47,964 bases of DNA from BMS3ABIN04 sp965554225 (GCA_965554225.1 CBEVZC010000007.1:1-47964), one strand, 5' to 3'; shown: positions 8,814-17,603, counted from the first letter of the stretch. The notes: generated by a model from the letters alone, not told the origin. Numbers and translations: made by a program.

Positions 8814-9788
8814 TTATGTAGTTAGAGTTTTATCTTTCATTAAATAGTTTTTCACGTAATCCTCTACACCCTTCTCAATACTTGATATTTCTTTAGTGTA
8901 ACCGGCTTCTCTTAGTTTAGTAAGTTCGGCTTGCGTAAAGTATTGATATTTTTCTCTTAAGTATTCCGGCATTTCTATATATTCTATATTTATAGGTTTG
9001 CCCATAGAATTAAATATTGCGGATACTAAATCATTCCAATTTCTGGCAGAACCGGTTCCTATATTAAACAATCCGTTTTTATCTTTATGTTCAAGGAAAT
9101 AGAGCGTCATTTCAACAGCATCTTTTACATAAATAAAATCCCGGAGCTGTTCTCCGTCTTTGTACTCGTCCTTATATGATTTAAATAATTTTACTTCGCC
9201 GGTTTCCATAATTTGACCGAATGCTTTATGAATAACACTTCGCATATCACCTTTGTGATATTCGTTAGGACCGTAAACATTAAAATATTTAAGCCCTGCA
9301 ATTTTATTTAATATTCCTTCCCTTTTTGCCCAAAGATCAAAAAGCTGTTTAGAATAGCCGTACATATTTAACGGTCGTAAATTCTCAATTTCATTTTCAT
9401 CGTCTGCATATCCTCTTTCGCCTCCGCCATAAGTAGCAGCCGAAGAAGCATAAATAAATCTTGCATTATTGTTTAACGCAAATTTTGCAAGCTCTTGAGT
9501 ATATTTATAATTGTTGTAAAGAAGGTAATCGGCATCTTTTTCCGTTGTAGAAGAACATGCACCGAGATGAAAGACAGCTTCCGTCTCAAAAGGTAATTCA
9601 CCGTTAGTAAATAAATCGTAAAATTCATCTTTATGATAAATATCTGCAAAATTCAATCCGTTCAAGTTTTTCCATTTATCACTTTCGCCAAGGTGATCAA
9701 CAATAATAATATCGTTAATACCAAGCTCATTTAATTTCCAAACTACGGCGCTTCCTATAAAGCCGGCTCCTCCGGTAACGATAATCAT
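8814..9788 (-). CDS. hldD: ADP-L-glycero-D-manno-heptose 6-epimerase, 324 aa
   Basis: This is a short-chain dehydrogenase/epimerase of the HldD (RfaD) type, making ADP-L-glycero-beta-D-manno-heptose for the LPS inner core. It has the Rossmann NADP-binding GGAGFIGS at residues 6-13, the ASSAATYGGG strand, and Tyr143-xxx-Lys147 (YGYSK) as the catalytic pair. KYFNVYGPNEYHKG(D)MRSV, typical of HldD rather than general GalE-like epimerases, is also present. Length matches the family (about 310-330). It supports a Gram-negative envelope. No other heptose gene (hldE, gmhA) is in view. Confidence 0.9.
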   Translation of the reverse strand: MIIVTGGAGFIGSAVVWKLNELGINDIIIVDHLGESDKWKNLNGLNFADIYHKDEFYDLFTNGELPFETEAVFHLGACSSTTEKDADYLLYNNYKYTQELAKFALNNNARFIYASSAATYGGGERGYADDENEIENLRPLNMYGYSKQLFDLWAKREGILNKIAGLKYFNVYGPNEYHKGDMRSVIHKAFGQIMETGEVKLFKSYKDEYKDGEQLRDFIYVKDAVEMTLYFLEHKDKNGLFNIGTGSARNWNDLVSAIFNSMGKPINIEYIEMPEYLREKYQYFTQAELTKLREAGYTKEISSIEKGVEDYVKNYLMKDKTLTT

Positions 9789-9902
9789 TATTTACTCCAT
9801 TATATTTATTTCAGTTTATAAAATGCAAAAATCAAAATGACTTTGCAAAAATATGACTAAATTAATAAATAAATTGTAATTATTAACTGTTATTTTGATG
9901 TT

Positions 9903-9910
9903 TAGTTTTG
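9903..9910 (+). promoter_or_regulatory. Possible metH promoter -7 box (TAnnTTTG type)
   Basis: TAGTTTTG matches the Bacteroidota -7 consensus TAnnTTTG, 47 bases before the metH start. I see no TTG at the ideal 19-21 base upstream spacing, so this rests on one box in AT-rich DNA. Confidence 0.3.
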
Positions 9911-9957
9911 CAATTTATATTTTTTCTTTTAGTAATGCTCACTAATTTCTAAAAAAT

Positions 9958-12900
9958 ATGATTTTTGAAAATCTTAATACAATACTAGAAAAACAGATAT
10001 TAGTTCTTGATGGCGCAATGGGAACTATGATCCAGCGGCACACCCTTACAGAAGCACAATTCAGGGGGGAACGTTTTAAAGAAATCGCTAGACCGCTTAA
10101 AGGAAATAATGATATTCTTTGCCTAACTCAACCGGAAATAATAAGAAATATTCATCTGGAATACCTAAAAGCCGGCGCCGATATTGTTGAAACTAACACC
10201 TTTAACGGGACATCGATTTCACAAGCTGATTATGGTACGGAAAAATATATTTACGATATAAATTTTAATGCAGCAAGATTAGCAAAAGAAGCCGTTGAAC
10301 TGTTTAGGAAAGAATATCCGCAAAGTAATAAATTTGTTGCAGGAGCTTTAGGTCCTACAAATAAAACGGCCTCTATTTCTCCCAAGGTAACAGACCCGGG
10401 CTATAGAGCAGTAACATTCGATGACTTACGCTCTGCTTATACTGAACAAATACGCGGTCTTGTTGAGGGTGGAGCAGATATCATCCTAATAGAAACAATT
10501 TTCGATACACTGAACGCGAAAGCTGCAATTTATGCAATTGAAGAATACAGAGAAAGAATCGGTAAGAAGATTCCCGTCATGATATCTGGTACAATTACCG
10601 ATGCAAGCGGGAGAACTCTTTCAGGTCAGACTCTTGAAGCATTTTGGACTTCGGTTTCGCATACCAAGAATCTTTTGTCAGTCGGATTAAATTGTGCGAT
10701 GGGACCACAACAATTACGCCCTTACATAGAAGAGCTTTCAAAACTTGCAGACTGCTTTGTTAGTCTTTATCCCAACGCAGGCTTACCAAATGAACTTGGC
10801 GAGTATGATGAGTCGCCCAGCTCAATGCGCAACGTGTTGGAGGATTATGCAAAACGGGGCTTCTTCAATATAGTCGGAGGATGCTGCGGAACTACTCCCG
10901 AGCATATTCAAGCTTTTTCCGAAATGGTAAAAAACTTACCTCCGAGGAATATTCCGGTTGTTAATAACTATTTAAGACTAAGCGGTCTTGAGCCGTTAGT
11001 TGTTCGTCCCGATTCAAATTTTATAAATATCGGAGAAAGAACCAACGTTGCCGGCTCTAAAAAATTTGCCCGTTTAATTAGAGAAGATAAATTTGACGAA
11101 GCGCTTTCCGTTGCCCATCAGCAAGTAGAAAACGGCGCTCAGATAATTGATATCAACATGGATGATGCGATGATAGATTCAAAACAGGCAATGATAAAAT
11201 TCTTAAATCTCATTGCTGCCGAACCTGATATTGCAAAAGTGCCGGTGATGTTGGACTCTTCAAAATGGGAAGTAATTGAAGAAGGATTAAAAAGACTTCA
11301 AGGAAAAGGAATAGTTAATTCTATTAGTCTGAAAGAAGGCGAAGATAAATTTAAGGAACATGCCAAGAAAATTCTTAGATATGGTGCGGCTGCCATTGTT
11401 ATGGCTTTTGATGAAGAAGGGCAAGCTGATACTTTTGAACGGAAAATAGAAATTTGCCGCAGAGCATATGAAATTTTGACCAACGAAATAGGTTTTCCTC
11501 CGCAAGACATAATACTCGATCCGAATATTTTTGCTGTAGCAACAGGAATTCAGGAGCATAATAATTATGCACTCGACTACATTGAAGCCACAAGATGGAT
11601 AAAGCAAAATCTTCCGTATGCAAAAGTTTCCGGCGGAGTTAGCAACGTATCTTTTTCGTTTCGCGGGAATAACACTGTAAGAGAAGCTATCCATTCCGCT
11701 TTTCTGTACCATGCAATTGAAGCCAGTATGGATATGGGAATTGTTAATGCAGGTCAGCTTGAAGTTTACGAAAATATTCCAAAAGACTTACTTGAACGTG
11801 TAGAAGATGTTTTGCTTAACAGAAGAACCGATGCTACAGACCGTTTAATCGAATATGCCGAGAATGTAAAACAAAAAAGTAAAGAGAAGACCAAAACCGA
11901 CGAATGGAGAAACTTACCAGTTGATAAAAGATTAGAGCATGCATTAGTAAAAGGAATAGTGGATTTTATTGAAGAAGATGTGGAAGAAGCAAGAAAGCAA
12001 TATCCTTTCGCCCTTGATGTAATTGAGCAGCCGCTGATGAACGGGATGAATACGGTCGGGAACCTTTTCGGCGCCGGTAAAATGTTTCTCCCCCAAGTAG
12101 TTAAAAGTGCGCGTGTTATGAAGAGAGCCGTATCATTTTTAATCCCTTATATTGAAGAAGAAAAAAAGAAAGCAGGTGATACTTCTTCTGCGGGAACTAT
12201 ACTGCTTGCAACGGTAAAGGGCGATGTTCACGACATCGGTAAAAATATAGTCGGTGTTGTTCTCGGATGCAATAACTATAATGTTATTGATCTCGGTGTT
12301 ATGGTTCCCTCAGATAAAATTTTATCTACCGCAATAGAAAAGGATGTCGATATTATTGGCTTAAGCGGATTAATAACCCCTTCGCTTGAAGAGATGGTTC
12401 ACGTTGCTAAGGAAATGGAGCGGCTCGGGATAAAAAAGCCACTAATGATTGGAGGTGCGACCACTTCCAGAACTCATACTGCAGTTAAAATTGCCGGTAA
12501 CTACAGCGGTACTACGGTGTATGTCCTTGATGCATCAAGATCGGTCCTGGTTGTAAGCAGTTTATTAAACAAAGCAACTAGTGAATTATTCTCAGAGAAA
12601 ATTCAAAAAGAATATAAAGACTTAAAAAAACAATATCTCAAACGAACAAAAGCAAAAAAGTTTGTTTCAATTGAAAAAGCGAGACAAAACAGATTTATTA
12701 TTGACTGGTCAAAACAAAATATTTCCACACCAAAATTCTTGGGAGTTAAGGCACTTCCGGAATATCCTTTGGACGAAATTAAAGACTACATCGACTGGAC
12801 ACCATTCTTTCACGCATGGGAATTAAAAGGGAAATACCCGGCAATATTTGAGCATGAAAAATACGGCAAGGAAGCTAAAAAACTTTTTGATGATGCAAAA

Positions 12901-13641
12901 AAACTGCTTGATGAAATTATAATGAATAAACTATTGACTGCAAATGCAGTATTCGGGCTATTCCCCGCTAATACAGCCGGGTTTGACGATATTGAGATTT
13001 ATCCCGATGAGAACAGAAAAGGTATGAAAGGAATTCTGCACACATTAAGGTCACAATCACAGAAAGCAAAATATTCTTCTAATTTGGCGCTTGCAGATTT
13101 TATTGCTCCTAAAGAAACAAATATAAAAGATTATATTGGTCTGTTTGCACTTACTACCGGAATCGGATTAGAAAACTTAGTAATGAAATTCGAGAAAGAA
13201 CAGGATGATTATAATGCAATACTGGCAAAATCTCTTGCAGACAGACTAGCGGAAGCATTTGCGGAACTGCTGCACGAAAAAATACGGAAAGAATTTTGGG
13301 GTTACGCAAGCAAAGAAAATTTATCAAAGGAAGAATTAATAAAAGAAAAATATAGAGGAATTCGTCCGGCACCCGGTTACCCAGCTCAACCTGATCATAC
13401 CGAAAAATTAACTGTATTTAAACTACTTAAAGTTAAAGATATGACGGGGATAACACTTACCGAAAATCTTGCTATGCACCCAACCGCTTCTATTTGTGGA
13501 ATTTATTTTGCAAATCCTAATGCAAGATATTTTACGATTGGTAAAATTAGTAAGGACCAAGTTCTCGATTACAAAAAACGCAAAGGTATGAGTTTGGAAG
13601 AAATAGAGAAATGGTTAAGACCTTATCTTAATTATATGTAA
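9958..13641 (+). CDS. metH: Cobalamin-dependent methionine synthase, 1227 aa
   Basis: MetH transfers a methyl group from 5-methyltetrahydrofolate to homocysteine through cob(I)alamin. All modules are present in order. The homocysteine-binding barrel carries its zinc cysteines in GLNCAMG (Cys246) and GGCCGTTPEH (Cys309, Cys310). The pterin-binding domain (about 350-620) has NIGERTNVAGS and DINMDD. The B12 domain has the cap helices and DVHDIGKN with axial ligand His758. The C-terminal reactivation domain binds S-adenosylmethionine (RPAPGYPAQPDHTEK, where the common form has Cys instead of Gln). Length equals that of the E. coli enzyme. The ATG at 9958 has no Shine-Dalgarno. I see no cobalamin riboswitch in the 169 bases upstream. 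Transcription runs towards the CRISPR mini-array. Confidence 0.97.
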   Translation: MIFENLNTILEKQILVLDGAMGTMIQRHTLTEAQFRGERFKEIARPLKGNNDILCLTQPEIIRNIHLEYLKAGADIVETNTFNGTSISQADYGTEKYIYDINFNAARLAKEAVELFRKEYPQSNKFVAGALGPTNKTASISPKVTDPGYRAVTFDDLRSAYTEQIRGLVEGGADIILIETIFDTLNAKAAIYAIEEYRERIGKKIPVMISGTITDASGRTLSGQTLEAFWTSVSHTKNLLSVGLNCAMGPQQLRPYIEELSKLADCFVSLYPNAGLPNELGEYDESPSSMRNVLEDYAKRGFFNIVGGCCGTTPEHIQAFSEMVKNLPPRNIPVVNNYLRLSGLEPLVVRPDSNFINIGERTNVAGSKKFARLIREDKFDEALSVAHQQVENGAQIIDINMDDAMIDSKQAMIKFLNLIAAEPDIAKVPVMLDSSKWEVIEEGLKRLQGKGIVNSISLKEGEDKFKEHAKKILRYGAAAIVMAFDEEGQADTFERKIEICRRAYEILTNEIGFPPQDIILDPNIFAVATGIQEHNNYALDYIEATRWIKQNLPYAKVSGGVSNVSFSFRGNNTVREAIHSAFLYHAIEASMDMGIVNAGQLEVYENIPKDLLERVEDVLLNRRTDATDRLIEYAENVKQKSKEKTKTDEWRNLPVDKRLEHALVKGIVDFIEEDVEEARKQYPFALDVIEQPLMNGMNTVGNLFGAGKMFLPQVVKSARVMKRAVSFLIPYIEEEKKKAGDTSSAGTILLATVKGDVHDIGKNIVGVVLGCNNYNVIDLGVMVPSDKILSTAIEKDVDIIGLSGLITPSLEEMVHVAKEMERLGIKKPLMIGGATTSRTHTAVKIAGNYSGTTVYVLDASRSVLVVSSLLNKATSELFSEKIQKEYKDLKKQYLKRTKAKKFVSIEKARQNRFIIDWSKQNISTPKFLGVKALPEYPLDEIKDYIDWTPFFHAWELKGKYPAIFEHEKYGKEAKKLFDDAKKLLDEIIMNKLLTANAVFGLFPANTAGFDDIEIYPDENRKGMKGILHTLRSQSQKAKYSSNLALADFIAPKETNIKDYIGLFALTTGIGLENLVMKFEKEQDDYNAILAKSLADRLAEAFAELLHEKIRKEFWGYASKENLSKEELIKEKYRGIRPAPGYPAQPDHTEKLTVFKLLKVKDMTGITLTENLAMHPTASICGIYFANPNARYFTIGKISKDQVLDYKKRKGMSLEEIEKWLRPYLNYM

Positions 13642-13707
13642 ACTGAATTATTAACAAACAAATCTGTTTTCTGTAAAATCATTCTGTAGGATATGATGAT
13701 TAATAAT

Positions 13708-13978
13708 ACTGTTTTAAATATTATCAAATAACAAATTGAAAGCAAATCACAACGCATCTAAGTCTATAATCAATTGGTCAACTGCTGTTTTAAATATTAT
13801 CAAATAACAAATTGAAAGCAAATCACAACCGGTGTCCAACTATCAAACTTGATTCCCGGCTGTTTTAAATATTGTCAAATAACAAATTGTACCATAAGCA
13901 TCCTTTTAGGAAAAGAAAATCACAACTAGTTGGAGGTGGGAAACACCAAACGAGAGAGCTGTTTTAAATATTATCAAA
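13708..13978 (-). CRISPR. Orphan CRISPR mini-array, type II(-C)-like repeat, four repeats and three spacers
   Basis: Repeats of 46 bases alternate with unique spacers of 30, 29 and 31 bases. R1 is 13708-13753 (first base A instead of G), R2 13784-13829 (identical to R1 otherwise), R3 13859-13926 (one substitution, a 22-base insertion at 13890-13911 and one more substitution), R4 13958-13978 (only 21 bases kept). Spacers are 13754-13783, 13830-13858 and 13927-13957. On the minus strand the repeat begins GTTGTGATTTGCTTTC and ends AAAACAGC, like Bacteroidota type II-C repeats as I remember them, so crRNA would be read from the minus strand. Decay increases from R1 to R4, so R1 is probably the acquisition end. 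No cas gene or tracrRNA is visible in the window. The rest of the gap (13642-13707, 13979-14037) holds nothing I recognise. Confidence 0.88.
13859..13926 (-). repeat. CRISPR repeat R3 interrupted by a 22-base insertion
   Basis: The first 31 bases match the consensus with one A-to-G change. Then 22 unrelated bases (13890-13911) intervene, and the last 15 bases (AAAGAAAATCACAAC) resume the consensus with one change. Both halves remain in register, so an insertion is simpler than two deletions. Confidence 0.75.
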
Positions 13979-14037
13979 CTTGCCCGCCGTGGAGGGAAAG
14001 AAAAGGTTGGAACAGATTCCAAAAGACCTGTATAAAG

Positions 14038-14589
14038 TTACATCTTTCCCCCAACTAAACTTGCTTTAGTTACTTTTTGATTAAAGAAATTTATTCTTTC
14101 ATACTCTTTATAATAAATAATATTAAGCTCGTTAAAAGAATTTCTAAGTTCGCCGGTTTTTAAAAAGTACTCGGGGCTTTTAATAGTTGCAGTCTCATCT
14201 TCTTTATTGCATAATGTCTCGTAAATTAAAACTCCGCCGGATTTAAGCACCTTTTTTATTTGAGGGAAAAGTTTTCTATTTAGGTAATTAAGACAAATTA
14301 TCAAATCGTAATTGTTTTGCCTTAAAACATAATTATCCAAATCCACTTGGTAGGCATTAACATTTCTAATTTCTCTAAGTAATTCAATACCAACATCACT
14401 TAGTTCTAGAGCATCAACCTCAAATCCTTGCCGCGCAAGAAACTTGGCATTCCTTCCAAGTCCGGCGGCTATGTCTAAAGCTTTATTGCCTTTAGCAAGG
14501 CGAGCAAATTCAACAACAACTTTTGATGGTTTATCCGGGAAATCCATTTCCCGGAATCTTTTGTTCCACTTTATTTTATCTTCAATCAT
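14038..14589 (-). CDS. Class I SAM-dependent methyltransferase, 183 aa
   Basis: The protein is a small Rossmann-type methyltransferase. Motif I is ALDIAAGLGRNAKF (residues 37-50, with Asp39, Gly43 and Gly45). It is followed by the acidic end of beta-2 (VDALELSD), motif IV DLIICLNYLNR and the post-motif KSGGVLIYE. This resembles the TehB / tellurite-resistance-like and Methyltransf_25 group, but the substrate cannot be told. The length, about 180, is short, with no extra recognition domain. Its stop lies 60 bases from the truncated end of the CRISPR mini-array, and it follows a small lipoprotein gene by 33 bases on the same strand. Confidence 0.85.
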   Translation of the reverse strand: MIEDKIKWNKRFREMDFPDKPSKVVVEFARLAKGNKALDIAAGLGRNAKFLARQGFEVDALELSDVGIELLREIRNVNAYQVDLDNYVLRQNNYDLIICLNYLNRKLFPQIKKVLKSGGVLIYETLCNKEDETATIKSPEYFLKTGELRNSFNELNIIYYKEYERINFFNQKVTKASLVGGKM

Positions 14590-14622
14590 ATTTTAAAATT
14601 ACAAATAAACTTGGAACTGCAC

Positions 14623-15045
14623 TTACTCCTTCACCGCATTAAAAGTTCCGTGAGCAGTTATACCTATAAATGTTGACCATTCCCATTTGCCGGCAATTAC
14701 TCCGTCATTAAATATTCCAAATAAACTAATGTTATCATCAATCATATCCGGATTTAAATTGATACGCACAGTATCTCCGCTTACCGTGCCGGTATATTTA
14801 CCGTCACCAAACTTAAAACCAACATGGGAGTTGCTGCCGACTTGGATAAAACTCCATTCGCCTTCCATTTTTGAATCGTTATTTAAATTTACCGTTAAAG
14901 AACCCTGACTGATTTTTACTCCTAATGAATCAAATACAACCACATTATATTCGCCTGGCAAAGTATCCGGGACAAGCGAATCGCTACAACTAAAAAGAGA
15001 AACTAAAATAGCAGGCAAAACGAATAGTTGCACTAAATATTTCAT
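14623..15045 (-). CDS. Small hypothetical lipoprotein, 140 aa
   Basis: An N-terminal lipoprotein signal ends in LFSC with Cys20, followed by SDSLVPDTLPG. The mature 120 residues are almost all beta, with repeated patterns of the type GxWxW/F (GEWSF, GKWEWS) and GTVSGDTVRINL. This is like small secreted beta-barrel or lipocalin-like lipoproteins common in Bacteroidota, but I do not recognise a named family. It is divergent from the M29 aminopeptidase gene, with 191 bases between the starts, and sits upstream of the methyltransferase gene. Confidence 0.8.
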   Translation of the reverse strand: MKYLVQLFVLPAILVSLFSCSDSLVPDTLPGEYNVVVFDSLGVKISQGSLTVNLNNDSKMEGEWSFIQVGSNSHVGFKFGDGKYTGTVSGDTVRINLNPDMIDDNISLFGIFNDGVIAGKWEWSTFIGITAHGTFNAVKE

Positions 15046-15199
15046 GCTAAATCCTTATTAAAATTTGTAAATCTTACACTTAAAACTATTTTAATCTAAG
15101 ATAAAGATATATCCCGAAAAATCAAATGTTTTAAAAGTTACATCTAAGAATACAGTAAGCATATAATTTATTATTTTACACTTCTCAATCGTTTTGTTA

Positions 15200-15207
15200 T
15201 ATTTTTG
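15200..15207 (+). promoter_or_regulatory. Possible promoter -7 box before the aminopeptidase gene
   Basis: TATTTTTG fits TAnnTTTG, 30 bases before the ATG at 15237. The expected upstream TTG is not at the right distance. Weak, from one box only. Confidence 0.25.
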
Positions 15208-15236
15208 CATCAGTATAATTCACTTAGGGAGAAAGT

Positions 15237-16430
15237 ATGGAAAATTTGATAAAAAAGGAAAACCTTGAAATTTGGGCGGATTATTTATTGAACTATTCAC
15301 TCGGCGGAATTCAAAAAGAAGACACTGTGATGGTAAAAGGAGAAAATATATGCTGGCCGCTTATTTCGGTCCTTCAAGATAAAATATTTTCTGCCGGAGC
15401 AATTGCGGATATTAATATTGTACAACCGGATAACGACCGCGGGAAAGTCTGGGGCGCTTCCATGGCTAAGTTCGGATCGGTTGAACAGATTAATAAAGCT
15501 CCCGGTTGGCATTTGGAGCGTTATAAATCTATGACAAAATATATTGAGATTCTCGGTTCATCCGATCCTTCTTTATTCAGCGGAACCAATGAAGATTTAG
15601 CTCAAGAAATAATGAAAGTTGACGAGCCTGTTAAAAACATACGGCTTTCAAAACCATGGGTTTTAACCTTATTTCCTACTCAAGGTTTTGCAGACCTGGA
15701 AGGAATGAGTTTGGAAGATTATACAAGAGTTATCGTCAACGCTTCAACTGTCGATCCAAGATATTTAGAAGATGTGGAAGAAGATATTTATAATTTAATG
15801 CATCAAAGTAAAAAAATAAGAATTGAAACTCAGCATCCCAAAACCGGAGATAATTTAACTTTGGAAATGGAGATAAATGATAGAAACATTATTAAATGCA
15901 CAGGCAAAAGAAATTTCCCGGACGGAGAAGTTTTTACAAGTCCGAATGCAAATACTGTTCAAGGTGAAATTTTTGTTGACCTTCCGGTTTTTCAAGGCGG
16001 CGGAGATATTCAAGGAATATACTTAAAATTCGAAAACGGAATTATTATCGATTACACAGCGGAAACCGGGTTCGAAATTTTACAGAAAATAATTGAAACT
16101 GATAAAGGCTCTCATAGATTAGGCGAAGTTGCATTAGGCATGAATAACGGAATTGAAAAGGTTCTTAAGCATCCTTTGTTCGTTGAAAAAGTTGGCGGAA
16201 CTTTACATATTGCCATCGGCGCCAGTTATCCTGAATGTTATGTAGATAATCTTACTGCAAAAAATGCGTATCAGCAAACAGATAAGTTCCTTCAGAAAGG
16301 AATCATGAACAGCTCTGCACAGCATGTTGATATTGTTACGGATTTCCGTCCGGGAGGAACAGGAAGAGCAGTTTATTTAGATGAGACAAGATTACAAATT
16401 GAAAATAATATTTGGGTCGTTCCACAATAA
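15237..16430 (+). CDS. M29-family metallo-aminopeptidase, 397 aa
   Basis: This is a cytoplasmic aminopeptidase of family M29 (AmpS/PepS/AmpT type), which removes N-terminal residues using two metal ions. The ligand set is recognisable in order: Glu231 (GEVFTSP), Glu297 (GEVALG), His324 (GTLHIAIG), catalytic Tyr331 (ASYPE), His363 and Asp365 (AQHVDIV). Some spacings match the Thermus enzyme as I recall it (66 between the two Glu, 7 between His and Tyr, 2 between His and Asp). Length is typical at about 400. The ATG at 15237 has a GGGAG Shine-Dalgarno 6-10 bases upstream. It begins a four-gene plus-strand run. Confidence 0.92.
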   Translation: MENLIKKENLEIWADYLLNYSLGGIQKEDTVMVKGENICWPLISVLQDKIFSAGAIADINIVQPDNDRGKVWGASMAKFGSVEQINKAPGWHLERYKSMTKYIEILGSSDPSLFSGTNEDLAQEIMKVDEPVKNIRLSKPWVLTLFPTQGFADLEGMSLEDYTRVIVNASTVDPRYLEDVEEDIYNLMHQSKKIRIETQHPKTGDNLTLEMEINDRNIIKCTGKRNFPDGEVFTSPNANTVQGEIFVDLPVFQGGGDIQGIYLKFENGIIIDYTAETGFEILQKIIETDKGSHRLGEVALGMNNGIEKVLKHPLFVEKVGGTLHIAIGASYPECYVDNLTAKNAYQQTDKFLQKGIMNSSAQHVDIVTDFRPGGTGRAVYLDETRLQIENNIWVVPQ

Positions 16431-16441
16431 CCCGGCAAATT

Positions 16442-17572
16442 ATGATAAAAAAATATATAAAATTTTTTCTTGTACTGTTAATGTTGTTTATTGGTATTTC
16501 TTGTAAAGAAAAGTCTATTACTCAACCGGATACAAAAAAAACACGATCTTATTATTTGGGATTTACACCCTTCCCGTATGATGTAACACAGGAAGCTGTC
16601 GATTATAGCTACAAGATAATCAGTACAGATGCAGATATTATTGCTCAACATTTTGATGACGGAATCCCTTGGCAGGAAGCTTTGGACGGCAAAGACTTTC
16701 ATCAAAATATTATGAATGATTGGCAATTTAGAAAATCACATACACCCGTTGGTCATAAAGTTTACTTAGCAATTACTCCTATTAATATTAGTAGAGATGG
16801 TTTAGCTCCTTACAAAGGAGAAAAGGGTGAGATGCCACTTCCTCCACCTTGGGATTCCTACAAATTTAATAACCAGAATATAAAAACTGCATATTTAAAC
16901 TACGCTAAAAGAATAATAAATTATTTCAACCCGGATTATTTAGCAATCGGAATAGAGGTAAACTTACTTGCAGCTTCTGATCCCACTTTAGGTAAGTGGA
17001 ACGCATATTTGGAACTTCACAAATTTGTTTACACTAATTTGAAAAAACTTTACCCTACTCTGCCAATTATGGTTTCCTTAACTGGAATGGACTTAATTGA
17101 CGGTTACAAAAATGTAAATCACCAATCGCAAACTAAAGCGCTAAACAATATTATAAATTATACAGATTATTTTGGTCTTTCCATGCACACATTTTTGAGT
17201 AAATTCTCAGCCGATATTATTGATTCTACAATATTTCAAAATATTTTTGAGCTTTCCAACAAACCAATTGCGATTTGTGAAACAAGCTATCCTGCTCAGG
17301 AATTTTCAATCTTTAATAATTCAGTTGTATTCCGGGGTTCTGAAGAAAAGCAAAAAAAGTATTTCGAATTATTATTATCCGCTTCAGAAAGGTATCCAGT
17401 TAAATTTATTATTAACTTTGTAATTCGAGATTATGATGCATTATGGGAAGCAATCGGGTCACCGGATAATATTGAAAAAGTATGGCGAGATACCGGGTTT
17501 TACGATGAAAAAGGTACTCCTAGAAAAGTAAGAGATTTATGGCTGCGAAATTTACAACTTAAAGTACAATAG
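16442..17572 (+). CDS. Lipoprotein with TIM-barrel glycosidase-like fold, 376 aa
   Basis: The frame could begin at a TTG (16412) inside the preceding gene, but the ATG at 16442 puts a clean lipoprotein signal at the N-terminus, with lipobox IGISC and Cys21. The mature part looks like a clan GH-A-type (beta/alpha)8 hydrolase. YYLGFTPFPYD is the first strand, Glu172 in LAIGIEVN would be the acid/base and Glu280 in AICETSYP the nucleophile, with DYFGLSMHTF before it. Aromatic residues (WDSYKF, DYDALW) would line a sugar site. The closest pattern I can think of is GH53-like endo-galactanase, but the assignment is only at fold level. It would be anchored facing the periplasm or surface. Confidence 0.75.
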   Translation: MIKKYIKFFLVLLMLFIGISCKEKSITQPDTKKTRSYYLGFTPFPYDVTQEAVDYSYKIISTDADIIAQHFDDGIPWQEALDGKDFHQNIMNDWQFRKSHTPVGHKVYLAITPINISRDGLAPYKGEKGEMPLPPPWDSYKFNNQNIKTAYLNYAKRIINYFNPDYLAIGIEVNLLAASDPTLGKWNAYLELHKFVYTNLKKLYPTLPIMVSLTGMDLIDGYKNVNHQSQTKALNNIINYTDYFGLSMHTFLSKFSADIIDSTIFQNIFELSNKPIAICETSYPAQEFSIFNNSVVFRGSEEKQKKYFELLLSASERYPVKFIINFVIRDYDALWEAIGSPDNIEKVWRDTGFYDEKGTPRKVRDLWLRNLQLKVQ

Positions 17573-17603
17573 AAGCATTTTTTAATTACTAACTAAAGTT
17601 ATT

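Noticed and set aside
13859..13978. Reading the split R3 and the following sequence as a tracrRNA anti-repeat
   Set aside because: The plus-strand sequence after it lacks the usual tracrRNA hairpins and terminator, and R3 is still in register with the array.
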